A stretch of DNA of 64,000 bases. Origin: Flavobacterium gelidilacus DSM 15343 (GTDB lineage: Bacteria; Bacteroidota; Bacteroidia; Flavobacteriales; Flavobacteriaceae). The notes below the pieces were generated by a model. That model saw only the letters and a program-made list of their open reading frames with translations. It was not told the origin of the DNA and ran no database searches. The position numbers were made by a program, and so were the translations under genes. This document shows, piece by piece, positions 16,424 to 25,719 of the stretch. The stretch lies in contig NZ_KE383903.1 in the NCBI RefSeq assembly GCF_000422685.1, positions 263,402 through 327,401 on the forward strand, given 5' to 3'. Positions within the stretch are counted from its first letter, which is position 1; each line of letters starts with the position of its first letter.

Positions 16424-17419
16424 ATGATATTAGTTACAGGAGCAACAGGTTTAGTCGGTTCACATTTATTGATTTCTTTATTAGAGCAAAATGATACTGT
16501 GAAGGCTTTATATCGTTCTAAAAAAAACATCGAAAAAGTTAAACAAGTTTTTAGTTATAAAAACCAACTTTCTTTGTTTGATAAAATTAATTGGGTTGAA
16601 GGTGATATAACCGATATTCCTTCTTTAAACAAAGCTTTTGAAAGCATTACACTAGTTTATCATTGTGCCGCTTTAATTTCTTTTGAACCGAAAGACGAAG
16701 AAAAATTACGAAAAGTCAATATAGAAGGAACAGCAAATATTGTAAATTGTTGTATCGATTTTGGAATTAAAAAACTTTGTCATGTAAGTTCGATTGCTGC
16801 TTTAGGAGACACTAAAGAAGGCGAAACAAATATCACCGAAGAAACAGAATGGAATCCTGAAAAAAATCATGGCGATTATGCAATAACTAAGTATGGTGCC
16901 GAAATGGAAGTTTGGAGAGGTTTTCAAGAAGGTTTGGAAGTTGTAATTGTAAATCCAGGTGTAATTTTTGGCTATGGCTTTCCGGAACAAGGCAGTAGTT
17001 TGATTTTTAAATCCTTAAAAAAAGGTCTTTCATTTTACACCAAAGGCAAAACTGGAATTATTGCAGTAGAAGATGTTGTAAACTGTATGGTTCTTTTAAT
17101 GCATAAAAACATAAGTGGCCAACAATATACTTTAGTTGCAGAAAATTCAACTTTGGACACTATTCTTTTTACAATTGCTGATGGCTTAAAAATTAAAAGA
17201 CCATCCATTTATGCCAATAGAACTTTAACAAGTATTGCTTGGCGATTGGATTGGTTTTTGTCTAAAATAATTGGCAAAAGAAGAAGTTTTACAAGAGCAA
17301 CTGCAACATCTTCACATTCTATAGATATTTATGATAATTCTAAAGTTAAAGCTGAATTAAATTATACTTTTAAAAACATGACTTCTTACTTAACTATCTT
17401 ATCTGAGGTGTATAAGTAG
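16424..17419 (+). CDS. NAD-dependent epimerase/dehydratase family protein
   Basis: A 331-residue extended short-chain dehydrogenase. It opens with the Rossmann motif MILVTGATGLVGSHLL, has the serine strand CHVSSIAALG and the catalytic YxxxK in YAITKYGAEMEVWRG. This resembles dihydroflavonol-reductase-like or 3-beta-hydroxysteroid-dehydrogenase-like members; the substrate is unknown. The ATG at 16424 immediately precedes the nucleotide-binding strand. The frame runs back to 16286, but that includes the heptamer repeat tract. Its 3' end overlaps the convergent DUF4296 gene by 26 bases. Confidence 0.85.
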   Translation: MILVTGATGLVGSHLLISLLEQNDTVKALYRSKKNIEKVKQVFSYKNQLSLFDKINWVEGDITDIPSLNKAFESITLVYHCAALISFEPKDEEKLRKVNIEGTANIVNCCIDFGIKKLCHVSSIAALGDTKEGETNITEETEWNPEKNHGDYAITKYGAEMEVWRGFQEGLEVVIVNPGVIFGYGFPEQGSSLIFKSLKKGLSFYTKGKTGIIAVEDVVNCMVLLMHKNISGQQYTLVAENSTLDTILFTIADGLKIKRPSIYANRTLTSIAWRLDWFLSKIIGKRRSFTRATATSSHSIDIYDNSKVKAELNYTFKNMTSYLTILSEVYK

Positions 17420-17789
17420 GCACATCTTCTAGAATTTCAATTTTCTTTTCTTTTAGCAAGGTATCTATTTCGTTTTTTTGATTTATAATTCGCTCATTTA
17501 CGCGACTATATAGTTTTTTGAATGCCTTAACATCTGAAGCATAATATTTATAATTTTGAAAATAAGTTGTACTATCTAAATTGTACTTTTTATAAACATA
17601 TTGCTTGATTTTTATATTACTATCAGTAAGAGTTTGTGGTTTATAAGTTTCGGCTGCTTGTAAAATTGCAAGTTCATAAATAATGTCTTCCATTGTTTCC
17701 TTACTCAACAAATTGTCAGGTTTAGCAACAGGTTTATCACTACAAGAGAGTAATAAAGCTGAGACGAATATGAATAGTATTTTTTTCAT
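17394..17789 (-). CDS. DUF4296 family lipoprotein
   Basis: A 131-residue lipoprotein with signal sequence and lipobox LLLSC (Cys16), followed by the DUF4296 pattern: LLSKETMEDIIYELAILQAAE, KKYNLDSTTYFQNYKYYASD, and a helical end. The function of the family is unknown; it occurs mainly in Bacteroidetes. It is six bases downstream of dihydroorotase and probably in the same transcript as that gene and the GT2 gene. Confidence 0.85.
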   Translation of the reverse strand: MKKILFIFVSALLLSCSDKPVAKPDNLLSKETMEDIIYELAILQAAETYKPQTLTDSNIKIKQYVYKKYNLDSTTYFQNYKYYASDVKAFKKLYSRVNERIINQKNEIDTLLKEKKIEILEDVPTYTPQIR

Positions 17790-17795
17790 AGTAAA

Positions 17796-19139
17796 CTATT
17801 TTCTATCAAAAAGTAAACGTTGACCGTGGTGTCCTTTTACTACTTTACCATTTGAATAAACTATTTTACCATTGACCAATGTATGCATTACTCGTGATTT
17901 AAAATTTGTTCCTTCAAAAGGTGACCAACCACATTTAGCTAAAATATTTTCTTTTTGTACATTCCAAGGTGAGTGAGAATTAACAATAGTTAAATCGGCA
18001 AAATATCCTTCTTTAATGTAACCTCTATTTTTTATTTTAAAAATTTTTGCAGGATTATGACACATTTTTTCAACTATCTTTTCAATCGAAATCATTCCTT
18101 TTAAATGCTTTTCAAACATAGCTACTAAAGCATGTTGTACTAATGGTCCACCAGAAGGAGCTTTTAAATAGGTGTTTTTCTTTTCTTCTAAAGTATGAGG
18201 CGCATGATCGGTTGCAATTACATCAATTCTATCATCTAAAAGAGCTTCCCATAAAGCATCTTTATCTTTCTGAGTTTTAACCGCTGGATTCCATTTGATT
18301 AATGATCCTTTTGTTTCATAATCTTCATCTGTAAACCACAAATGATGAATACAAACTTCAGCAGTAATCATTTTTTCTTCTAAGGGAATTTTATTGGTAA
18401 ACAAGCTCATTTCTTTTGCTGTAGACAAGTGAAAAACGTGTAATCTTGCTCCAGTTTTTTTAGCTAATTCAATGGCTTTTGATGAAGACAAATAACAAGC
18501 TTCTTCACTTCGAATTAAAGGATGGTATTTCATTGGAATATCTTCTCCAAATTCAGCAATATATTTTTCAGTATTAGCTTTTATAGTTGCTTCATCTTCA
18601 CAATGAACTGCAATTAGCATTTTTGTGGATGAAAATATTTTTTCTAAAACTTCTGGATTATCTACCAACATGTTTCCTGTTGAAGAACCTAAAAATAATT
18701 TTATTCCAGCAACATTTTCAGGATTTGTTTTTAAAATTTCTTCTAAGTTGTCATTTGTTCCACCCATCATAAACGAATAATTCGCGTAAGATGTTTTGGC
18801 TGCAATTTGATATTTATCTTCTAATAATTCTTGAGTAACTGCATTTGGAACTGTATTAGGCTGCTCAATGAATGAGGTTATACCACCTGCAACTGCTGCT
18901 CTACTTTCTGACTCTATATTTCCTTTGTGTGTTAATCCTGGCTCTCTAAAATGAACTTGATCATCAATGACACCTGGTAATAGATAATTGCCTTCAGCAT
19001 CAATAATAACTGTTTCTGATGATTTCGAACTTATTTGTGATGCGATTTCAACAATAAATTCATTTTCTATCAAAACATCTCCTTCAAAAATCTGCCCTTC
19101 GTTAACTATTCTAGCGTTTTTTATTAAAATTGAACTCAT
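17796..19139 (-). CDS. pyrC: dihydroorotase (type I-like)
   Basis: A 447-residue amidohydrolase of the cyclic amidohydrolase family, assigned to the pyrimidine step that interconverts carbamoyl-aspartate and dihydroorotate. The N-terminal metal motif reads VIDDQVHFREPGLTHKG. The usual first ligand of the HxH pair is Gln61 here, with His63 kept. Later metal ligands appear as AVHCED, LHVFHLSTA and the C-terminal catalytic IATDHAPHT. The substituted ligand seems typical of a Bacteroidetes subgroup, from memory. It overlaps the GT2 gene by one base (stop and start share 19139), so translation is probably coupled. Confidence 0.82.
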   Translation of the reverse strand: MSSILIKNARIVNEGQIFEGDVLIENEFIVEIASQISSKSSETVIIDAEGNYLLPGVIDDQVHFREPGLTHKGNIESESRAAVAGGITSFIEQPNTVPNAVTQELLEDKYQIAAKTSYANYSFMMGGTNDNLEEILKTNPENVAGIKLFLGSSTGNMLVDNPEVLEKIFSSTKMLIAVHCEDEATIKANTEKYIAEFGEDIPMKYHPLIRSEEACYLSSSKAIELAKKTGARLHVFHLSTAKEMSLFTNKIPLEEKMITAEVCIHHLWFTDEDYETKGSLIKWNPAVKTQKDKDALWEALLDDRIDVIATDHAPHTLEEKKNTYLKAPSGGPLVQHALVAMFEKHLKGMISIEKIVEKMCHNPAKIFKIKNRGYIKEGYFADLTIVNSHSPWNVQKENILAKCGWSPFEGTNFKSRVMHTLVNGKIVYSNGKVVKGHHGQRLLFDRK

Positions 19140-19861
19140 TATAATGTATTAAATATTTTTTTTATTCTAAGTAATATGACTCCAAAAACGGCTTCTTTTA
19201 TAATACTTCCGCTCATTTTTGATTGTCCTTTTGTTCTGTCAGTAAAAATAATTGGCACTTCAACTATATTGACTTTTTTAACAAATGCTCTATATTTCAT
19301 TTCGATTTGAAAAGCATATCCAATAAATTTTACTCTGTCAAGATTTATAACTTCCAAAACATTTCTTTTATAACATACAAAACCAGCTGTTGCATCAGCA
19401 ATTTTCATGCCCGTAATTAATCGCACATAAACTGACGCAAAATAAGAAAGCAAAACCCTGCTCAAGGGCCAATTTACCACATTAACTCCTTTAGAATACC
19501 TTGAGCCAATTGACATATCTGCTCCGTCAACACAAGCTTGGTATAAATGCACAAGATCTTTTGGATTATGTGAAAAATCAGCATCCATTTCAAAAATATA
19601 ATCATACTTATTAGCTAATGCCCATTTAAAACCATGCACATAAGCAGTTCCTAGTCCTGATTTTTTTTCTCTTACCTCAATAAAAAGGCTATCTGAAAAT
19701 TGAGCTTGTAATTCTATAACCTTATTTGCTGTTCCGTCTGGAGAATTGTCATCAACTATAAGCACATCAAACGTTTTTTTAAGAAGAAACACTGCATTTA
19801 TAATGCTTTCTATGTTCTCTATTTCGTTATATGTTGGAATTATGACAATCCTTTTGTCCAT
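19139..19861 (-). CDS. polyprenol-phosphate mannosyltransferase-like GT2
   Basis: A 240-residue family 2 glycosyltransferase of the dolichol/polyprenol-phosphate mannose synthase type. It begins RIVIIPTYNEIENI, has the nucleotide-sugar Asp pair in VLIVDDNSPDGT and the catalytic EMDADFSHNP, then GSRYSKG and ADATAGFVCYKR. A basic end with one hydrophobic stretch may contact the membrane. It would charge a lipid carrier with a sugar for envelope or secreted-protein glycosylation. It is the first gene of the unit with pyrC and the DUF4296 lipoprotein. Confidence 0.87.
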   Translation of the reverse strand: MDKRIVIIPTYNEIENIESIINAVFLLKKTFDVLIVDDNSPDGTANKVIELQAQFSDSLFIEVREKKSGLGTAYVHGFKWALANKYDYIFEMDADFSHNPKDLVHLYQACVDGADMSIGSRYSKGVNVVNWPLSRVLLSYFASVYVRLITGMKIADATAGFVCYKRNVLEVINLDRVKFIGYAFQIEMKYRAFVKKVNIVEVPIIFTDRTKGQSKMSGSIIKEAVFGVILLRIKKIFNTL

Positions 19862-19940
19862 TTTATCTACAAATTTCTACAAAAGTAAACCTTTTTAAAT
19901 ATATTATTTATTAATAAAATTATAATAATTCAAATCAAGT

Positions 19941-19948
19941 TAATTTTG
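19941..19948 (+). promoter_or_regulatory. -7 element for the DUF4271-hemD unit
   Basis: TAATTTTG fits TANNTTTG and lies 17 bases before the ATG at 19965. Confidence 0.35.
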
Positions 19949-19964
19949 TAATTTTACACTCGAT

Positions 19965-20630
19965 ATGATAGTACTGCAATTACAACAACGAATAATTGAA
20001 AATAAAGACTGGGCAACACTCCTGTTTTTGCTTTGCTTTGTTGTTATTGCGATTATAAAGTATCTTTTTGAAATTCAATTTAATGAATTTTTGAGACTGC
20101 CTTTTTCTAAAAAATACACCTCAACCTACAAAGACACTTCAAATTTATATAGTGCTTTTACTATATCAATGTTTTTTGTGCAATTAATTTCGTTTTCATT
20201 TTTGATTCAGATTATACTGAGTTATTTCGATTATACAACTAAAGCCAATTGGATAACTTTTATTCAAATATTTACAACTTTATTTGTGGCTATTTTAATA
20301 AAATTTTACGTAGAAAAAATAGTGGCAACAATTTTTGATATTGAAGATTTTTTAGAGATTTTTAATCTTAAAAAAGTAACATATCGAACATATATTGGGC
20401 TTATTTTTCTTCCAATTGTAATTTTATTATATTATAATAATTTTTTGAGCGTAGGAATAATCTCAATATTCCTAGCAATCATAGGGGTTGGTATGATTTA
20501 CTTTTATTTTTTATCCATAATCACATATCAAAAACAGATTCTAAGCAAAATATTTTATTTTATTTTGTATCTTTGCACCCTTGAAATAGGACCTTATTAT
20601 TTACTATATCATTGGTTTACAAAAAAATAG
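19965..20630 (+). CDS. DUF4271 membrane protein
   Basis: A 221-residue integral membrane protein with about six hydrophobic helices and few charged residues. Features such as YTSTYKDTSNLYSAF and an early LRLPF loop fit the DUF4271 family, found in Bacteroidetes and often next to a uroporphyrinogen-III synthase-like gene, as here (12 bases downstream). No enzymatic motif is visible and the function is unknown. Confidence 0.78.
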   Translation: MIVLQLQQRIIENKDWATLLFLLCFVVIAIIKYLFEIQFNEFLRLPFSKKYTSTYKDTSNLYSAFTISMFFVQLISFSFLIQIILSYFDYTTKANWITFIQIFTTLFVAILIKFYVEKIVATIFDIEDFLEIFNLKKVTYRTYIGLIFLPIVILLYYNNFLSVGIISIFLAIIGVGMIYFYFLSIITYQKQILSKIFYFILYLCTLEIGPYYLLYHWFTKK

Positions 20631-20642
20631 ATAAGATTGAAT

Positions 20643-21401
20643 ATGTCAAACTTAAAAGTTAAAACGATTTTAGTTTCTCAACCAGAACCTAAAGTAGAAA
20701 ATTCACCATATTTTGACCTTCAACAAAAGTTGAAAGTCAAAATAGATTTTAGAACATTTATTCACGTTGAAAGTGTATCTGCTAAAGATGTAAGACAACA
20801 GAAAATAGATTTAAACAACTATACTGCAATTATTTTAACGAGTAGAAATGCAATTGATCATTTTTTCAGAATAGCTGACGAAATGCGTTACAAAGTGCCC
20901 GAAGACTTAAAATACGTTTGTCAATCTGAAGCAATAGCTGTTTATTTACAAAAATATGTGGTTTACAGGAAGCGTAAAATTTATGTTGGTCAAAAAGATT
21001 TTTCGGACTTGACTCCAATATTTAAAAAATACAAAGACGAAAAGTTTTTGTTACCTGCTCCAGACAATTTGAATGAAGATGTGCCTCAGTTTTTAGATAA
21101 TATGAAGCTAGATTGGACACTTGGTGTTTTTTACAAAACAGTAATGAGTGATTTATCTGACTTAAAAGATGTTTATTATGATATTTTAGCATTTTTTAGT
21201 CCAATCGGAATTCAATCTTTACTTAAGAACTTCCCTGACTTCAAACAAAATGACACCCGTATTGCTGTTTTTGGAGCAACAACTAAGAAAGAAGCTATTG
21301 ATAGTGGCTTGCGTGTAGATATCTTTGCACCATCACCAGAAACGCCTTCTATGACAGGTGCTCTTGACAAATATATTACAGAAGTAAATAAAGGAAAATA
21401 A
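20643..21401 (+). CDS. hemD: uroporphyrinogen-III synthase family protein
   Basis: A 252-residue HemD-fold protein, two lobes without strong catalytic signatures, as is normal for this family. Supporting segments are TILVSQPEPK at the N-terminus, TAIILTSRNAIDHFFR, YDILAFFSPIGIQSLLKNFP and IAVFGATTKKEAIDSGLRVDIFA near the end. HemD cyclises hydroxymethylbilane in haem and sirohaem synthesis. Because no other hem gene is adjacent, assignment is by fold pattern. I use the ATG at 20643 rather than the TTG at 20637. It is probably cotranscribed with DUF4271. Confidence 0.78.
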   Translation: MSNLKVKTILVSQPEPKVENSPYFDLQQKLKVKIDFRTFIHVESVSAKDVRQQKIDLNNYTAIILTSRNAIDHFFRIADEMRYKVPEDLKYVCQSEAIAVYLQKYVVYRKRKIYVGQKDFSDLTPIFKKYKDEKFLLPAPDNLNEDVPQFLDNMKLDWTLGVFYKTVMSDLSDLKDVYYDILAFFSPIGIQSLLKNFPDFKQNDTRIAVFGATTKKEAIDSGLRVDIFAPSPETPSMTGALDKYITEVNKGK

Positions 21402-21418
21402 TCTTTATTTAATACCAT

Positions 21419-21449
21419 AAAAAAAGCCTTTCAATAGAAAGGCTTTTTT
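21419..21449. terminator. bidirectional terminator between hemD and pckA
   Basis: AAAAAAAGCCTTTC and GAAAGGCTTTTTTG form a perfect stem around an AATA loop, with A and T runs on both sides. It can end both the plus-strand hemD transcript and the convergent pckA transcript. Confidence 0.88.
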
Positions 21450-21478
21450 GTTTTATATATTCTATTCTATTTTATCAA

Positions 21479-23104
21479 CTAAACTTTTGGACCAGCATTT
21501 ACAAGGTTTTTACCTTCTTCGTTGTCTGTGTATTGTTCAAAATTAGCAATAAAACGTTTTGCTAAATCTGTTGCTTTGTTTGTCCAAACAGTTGCTTCTT
21601 CATAAGTGTCTCTTGGATCTAAAATTGAATCATCAACATTGTTTAAAGATGTTGGAACTTCAAAATTAAGTATTGGAATCATTTTAGTTTCTGCTTTTTC
21701 GATTGAACCGTCTAATATAGCATCAATAATTGCTCTAGTATCTTTTATTGAAATACGTTTTCCTGTTCCATTCCAACCTGTGTTAACCATATAAGCTGTA
21801 GCATTATTTTGCTCCATTTTCTTAACTAATTCTTCTCCATATTTTGTTGGGTGAAGCGACAAGAAGGCTTTACCAAAACAAGCTGAAAAAGTTGGTTGTG
21901 GTTCTGTTACACCTCTTTCTGTTCCTGCTAATTTAGCCGTAAATCCAGATAAGAAATAATATTTTGTTTGTTCTGGTGTTAATTTTGAAACTGGTGGCAT
22001 TACTCCAAAAGCATCTGCTGTTAAGAAAATTACTTTTGTAGCATGTCCAGCTTTTGAAACTGGCTTAACAATATTTTGAATATGATTAATAGGATACGAA
22101 ACTCTAGTGTTTTGTGTTACAGAACCATCGCTAAAATCAATTTTACCATTAGCATCAACCGTAACATTTTCTAATAACGCATCTCGTTTAATAGCACCAT
22201 AAATATCAGGCTCGTTTTCTTTACTCAAATCAATTGTTTTTGCATAACAACCTCCTTCAAAGTTAAAAACTCCTTCATTATCCCATCCGTGTTCGTCATC
22301 TCCAATTAATTCACGTTTCGGATCTGTTGATAAGGTTGTTTTTCCTGTTCCAGATAAGCCAAAGAAAACAGCTACATCACCATCTTTACCTTTATTGGCA
22401 GAACAGTGCATCGAAGCAATTCCTTGTAAGGGTAAGTAATAGTTCATCATTGAGAACAATCCTTTTTTCATTTCACCACCGTACCAAGTTCCTCCAATTA
22501 ATTGAATTTTTTCGGTAAGGTTAAAAGCTACATATACTTCTGAATTTAATCCGTGAGCTGCATAGTCTTTAAATGAAGTTTTTGAACCATTCATTACAAC
22601 GAAGTCTGGTTCACCATAGTTTTCTAATTCCGCATCAGTCGGTCTGATAAACATATTTTTTACAAAATGCGCTTGCCATGCTACTTCCATGATGAAACGA
22701 ACTTTTAATCTTGTATTTTCATTTGCTCCACAAAAAGCATCAACTACATATAATTTCTTTCCCGATAATTGTTTTGCTGTATTTTCTTTTAATGCATTCC
22801 AAGTATCTTGAGAAATACCTTTGTTGTCATTTGTTGCCTTGTCTGATGTCCACCAAATTGTGTCTTTAGTAACATTGTCTTTTACAATATACTTGTCTTT
22901 TGGGGAACGACCAGTGAATTCACCAGTCATTACATTAACAGCTCCGAGTTCAGTTAGCTGTCCCTTTTCAAATCCTTTTAAGTTGGTATTTAATTCATCA
23001 TTATACAATTGCTCATATGATGGATTATAAACTATTTCATCTACATTATTAATACCGTATTTTTCTAACGAAATCGTTTTCGTAAATTGAGTGTTTGAAT
23101 TCAT
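21479..23104 (-). CDS. pckA: phosphoenolpyruvate carboxykinase (ATP)
   Basis: A 541-residue enzyme that converts oxaloacetate and ATP to phosphoenolpyruvate and CO2 in gluconeogenesis, of normal length for the ATP-dependent form. It shows the substrate motif [12 protein letters not shown], the [14 protein letters not shown] segment, the kinase-1a loop [11 protein letters not shown], the metal motif LIGDDEHGW and the adenine-binding region with the [11 protein letters not shown] segment. It is monocistronic and faces the shared terminator. Confidence 0.97.
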   Translation of the reverse strand: MNSNTQFTKTISLEKYGINNVDEIVYNPSYEQLYNDELNTNLKGFEKGQLTELGAVNVMTGEFTGRSPKDKYIVKDNVTKDTIWWTSDKATNDNKGISQDTWNALKENTAKQLSGKKLYVVDAFCGANENTRLKVRFIMEVAWQAHFVKNMFIRPTDAELENYGEPDFVVMNGSKTSFKDYAAHGLNSEVYVAFNLTEKIQLIGGTWYGGEMKKGLFSMMNYYLPLQGIASMHCSANKGKDGDVAVFFGLSGTGKTTLSTDPKRELIGDDEHGWDNEGVFNFEGGCYAKTIDLSKENEPDIYGAIKRDALLENVTVDANGKIDFSDGSVTQNTRVSYPINHIQNIVKPVSKAGHATKVIFLTADAFGVMPPVSKLTPEQTKYYFLSGFTAKLAGTERGVTEPQPTFSACFGKAFLSLHPTKYGEELVKKMEQNNATAYMVNTGWNGTGKRISIKDTRAIIDAILDGSIEKAETKMIPILNFEVPTSLNNVDDSILDPRDTYEEATVWTNKATDLAKRFIANFEQYTDNEEGKNLVNAGPKV

Positions 23105-23177
23105 AAAAATTTAGTTATGTTGCTTCTAGTTGAGAATGCAAAATTAAAAATATTATTTTATATATCGTGTTTTAAAA

Positions 23178-23561
23178 CTATTTTTTAGCAATAATGCAAT
23201 AAAACAGGTAAATCCATGAAGATATTAACAGCAAACCTCCTATCGGAGTTAAAGGTCCAATAAATTTTGCTTTAATATTTGTAATAGTCGAAGTGGCTAA
23301 TAAATAAATTGAACCACTAAATAGCACTATTCCAATCAATGTCAACAAGAAAACAATCATTTTCTGCTTATCTGTGATGAAATTTGCTTGAGCAACAAAT
23401 AACAAAAATAAAGCATGATACATTTGATATCGAACTCCAACTTCAAAAGAATTTAACTGATCTATGACTAAAAACTTTTTTAATCCATGAGCTCCAAATG
23501 CTCCTAAAACTATAGCCAAAGCTCCTAAAATCAAAGCCGTAAGCATTATCTTTTGCGACAT
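23178..23561 (-). CDS. DUF423 family membrane protein
   Basis: A 127-residue protein with four hydrophobic helices. The conserved DUF423 pattern is clear: LGAFGAHGLKKF near the start, SFEVGVRYQMYHALFLL, FSGSIYLLA and LTPIGGLLLISSW. E. coli YgdD belongs to the same family; the function is unknown. It ends about 70 bases upstream of the start of pckA, on the same strand. Confidence 0.88.
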   Translation of the reverse strand: MSQKIMLTALILGALAIVLGAFGAHGLKKFLVIDQLNSFEVGVRYQMYHALFLLFVAQANFITDKQKMIVFLLTLIGIVLFSGSIYLLATSTITNIKAKFIGPLTPIGGLLLISSWIYLFYCIIAKK

Positions 23562-23606
23562 ATGTTATTTTGTTTTCACAAAGATATAAAATCAAAGCCG
23601 AGCCAA

Positions 23607-23682
23607 GTGTGATATAAATCATAAATTTCTTTTAAAAAGTATAACATTTATGTAGTTTTGTGTGATAATTATAACAATCACA
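23607..23682. promoter_or_regulatory. promoter with repeated GTGTGATA motifs
   Basis: The -7 element TAGTTTTG is at 23653-23660. GTGTGATA occurs at 23607-23614 and 23660-23667. The second copy continues into the inverted repeat TGTGAT-N10-ATCACA at 23661-23682, ending one base before the ATG at 23683. It may bind a regulator such as the Lrp protein encoded downstream; this is a guess. Confidence 0.35.
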
Positions 23683-25053
23683 ATGAGAAACATATTACTT
23701 TTTGGTGCTGGAAAATCAGCATCTTCCTTAATAAAGTACCTTTTAGACAAATCAGAAACTGAAAATTTACATTTAACAATTGCTGATTTAAACATTGATT
23801 TGGCTAAAAAAAAGACTAATAATCACAAAAACGCAACACCAATTGCAATTGATATATTTAATGAAACAGACAGAAAAAATGCTATTAAAAAAGCAGATAT
23901 CGTTATTTCTATGTTGCCTGCTCATTTGCATATTGAGATAGCTAAAGATTGTATTTCTCATAAAAAACACCTGGTTACAGCTTCTTATATTAGTCCTGAA
24001 ATGCAAGAATTGGATGAAGAAGCAAAGAAAAACAACTTGGTTTTCATGAACGAAATTGGTCTTGATCCTGGAATCGACCACATGAGTGCCATGAAAGTTT
24101 TAGACGAGATTAGAGCAAAAGGCGGAAAAATTATTTTGTTTGAATCGTTTTGTGGTGGCTTAGTCGCTCCTGAATCTGACACCAATTTATGGAACTATAA
24201 ATTCACTTGGAATCCTAGAAATGTAGTTTTAGCCGGACAAGGTGGTGTAGCTAAATTTATTCAAGAAGGTACTTACAAATACATTCCTTACAACAAATTA
24301 TTTAGAAGAACAGAGTTTTTAGAAGTTGAAGGTTTTGGAAGATTTGAAGCTTATGCCAACAGAGATTCTCTAAAATACAGAAGCGTTTATGGTTTAGACA
24401 ATGCTTTAACTGTTTATAGAGGAACAATGCGCAGAGTTGGTTATTCTCGTGCCTGGGATATTTTAGTTCAACTTGGAATGACTGATGATTCTTATACAAT
24501 TGAAAATTCGGAAAACATGAGTTATAGAGATTTTACTAATTCATTTTTACCTTACCATCCAACAGATACAGTTGAAATTAAACTACGTTACATTCAAAAA
24601 ATTGAACAAGATGATATCATTTGGGATAAATTAGTTGAATTAGATATTTTTAATGGTAAGAAAAAAGTTGGACTTAAAAATGCAACTCCAGCTCAAATTC
24701 TAGAAAAAATACTGACCGAACAATGGACTTTAGAACCTGAAGACAAAGACATGATTGTAATGTATCATAAATTTGGTTACGAATTAAATGGTGAAAAACA
24801 TCAGATAGACGCAACAATGGTTTGTCTTGGCGATGATCAAACCTATACTTCTATGGCAAAAACTGTGGGATTACCTGTTGCAATTGCGACTTTAAAAATT
24901 CTGAACAAAGAAATTACTACTTACGGTGTACAAATTCCAATCACTAAAGAAATTTATTTACCAATTTTAAAAGAACTTGAAGATTATGGTGTAAATTTCA
25001 AAGAAATGGAAGTCCCTTATTTAGGCTATAATCCTTTAAACATTATGACATAA
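23683..25053 (+). CDS. saccharopine dehydrogenase family protein
   Basis: A 456-residue saccharopine-dehydrogenase-like oxidoreductase. It starts with the NAD(P) motif ILLFGAGKSASSLIKYL and continues ADIVISMLPAHLHIEIAKDC, NEIGLDPGIDHMSAMKVLDEI and CGGLVAPESDTNLWNYKFTWNPRNVV. These follow the glutamate-forming Lys9-type domain order. It probably acts in lysine degradation. An upstream GTG at 23662 was rejected because it coincides with the -7 and operator region. A strong terminator and an Lrp/AsnC regulator follow. Confidence 0.88.
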   Translation: MRNILLFGAGKSASSLIKYLLDKSETENLHLTIADLNIDLAKKKTNNHKNATPIAIDIFNETDRKNAIKKADIVISMLPAHLHIEIAKDCISHKKHLVTASYISPEMQELDEEAKKNNLVFMNEIGLDPGIDHMSAMKVLDEIRAKGGKIILFESFCGGLVAPESDTNLWNYKFTWNPRNVVLAGQGGVAKFIQEGTYKYIPYNKLFRRTEFLEVEGFGRFEAYANRDSLKYRSVYGLDNALTVYRGTMRRVGYSRAWDILVQLGMTDDSYTIENSENMSYRDFTNSFLPYHPTDTVEIKLRYIQKIEQDDIIWDKLVELDIFNGKKKVGLKNATPAQILEKILTEQWTLEPEDKDMIVMYHKFGYELNGEKHQIDATMVCLGDDQTYTSMAKTVGLPVAIATLKILNKEITTYGVQIPITKEIYLPILKELEDYGVNFKEMEVPYLGYNPLNIMT

Positions 25054-25071
25054 AGACAATTTACTTAATAT

Positions 25072-25106
25072 AAAAACCATCCAATTAAATAATTGGGTGG
25101 TTTTTT
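25072..25106 (+). terminator. rho-independent terminator
   Basis: AAAAACCATCCAATT at 25072-25086 and AATTGGGTGGTTTTT at 25091-25105 form a 15-bp stem with one wobble pair and an AAAT loop, then Ts. Confidence 0.9.
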
Positions 25107-25154
25107 AGTTTTATTTCAACCAAGTCCGTATTTTTACTTTATAATTAAAAGCTT

Positions 25155-25625
25155 ATGAAGGTAAATCACTTACAAATTGAAATAGACGGAATCGATAAAG
25201 AAATCCTTCGTGATTTGATGGAAGATGCTAGAAAACCGATTCTTCAAATTGCCAAAAAAGTTGGAATTTCTGGCGCAGCCATTCATCAACGTTTGAAGAA
25301 ACTTGAACAAGCTGGTGTAATCGTTGGTTCAAAGTTCATTGTCAACAACAAAGTTTTGGGTTATACAACTGTTGCTTTTGTCGGCATTTATCTTGAAAAA
25401 GCCGCAAATAATGGTGATGCAGTTCGTGAATTAAAAAAAATACCAGAAGTATTAGAATGTCATTACACCACAGGAAACTGGAGTGTTCTTATTAAAATTA
25501 TTTGTAGAGATAATGAACATTTGATGCAAATGCTAAATAAAAAAATTCAAACTATTGAAGGTGTTTCTAGAACAGAAACATTTATTTCCTTAGACCAACA
25601 AATTGAGAGACAGATTCAATTATGA
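25155..25625 (+). CDS. Lrp/AsnC family transcriptional regulator
   Basis: A 156-residue regulator with an N-terminal helix-turn-helix (IDKEILRDLMEDARKPILQIAKKVGISGAAIHQRLKKLEQAGVI, residues about 13-57) and a RAM/AsnC ligand-sensing domain (VLECHYTTGNWSVLIKIICRD; TETFISLDQQIER). Such proteins sense amino acids. Its position 102 bases after a saccharopine dehydrogenase suggests lysine-related control, though the terminator between them means separate transcription. Confidence 0.92.
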   Translation: MKVNHLQIEIDGIDKEILRDLMEDARKPILQIAKKVGISGAAIHQRLKKLEQAGVIVGSKFIVNNKVLGYTTVAFVGIYLEKAANNGDAVRELKKIPEVLECHYTTGNWSVLIKIICRDNEHLMQMLNKKIQTIEGVSRTETFISLDQQIERQIQL

Positions 25626-25639
25626 GTTAAAAAATATTT

Positions 25640-25676
25640 AAAAACCGTCAAGTTAATTAAAACAAGACGGTTTTTT
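25640..25676 (+). terminator. rho-independent terminator after the Lrp gene
   Basis: AAAAACCGTC at 25640-25649 pairs with GACGGTTTTT at 25666-25675, with a 16-base loop and T run. Confidence 0.82.
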
Positions 25677-25719
25677 ATTTAATAATCTGTATCTATTATT
25701 TAGGACTATTTCCCTAGAA

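Noticed and set aside
23661-23682. CRP-type site TGTGA...TCACA
   Set aside because: The half-sites are 12 bases apart, not 6, and lie after the promoter; a classical CRP site does not fit.
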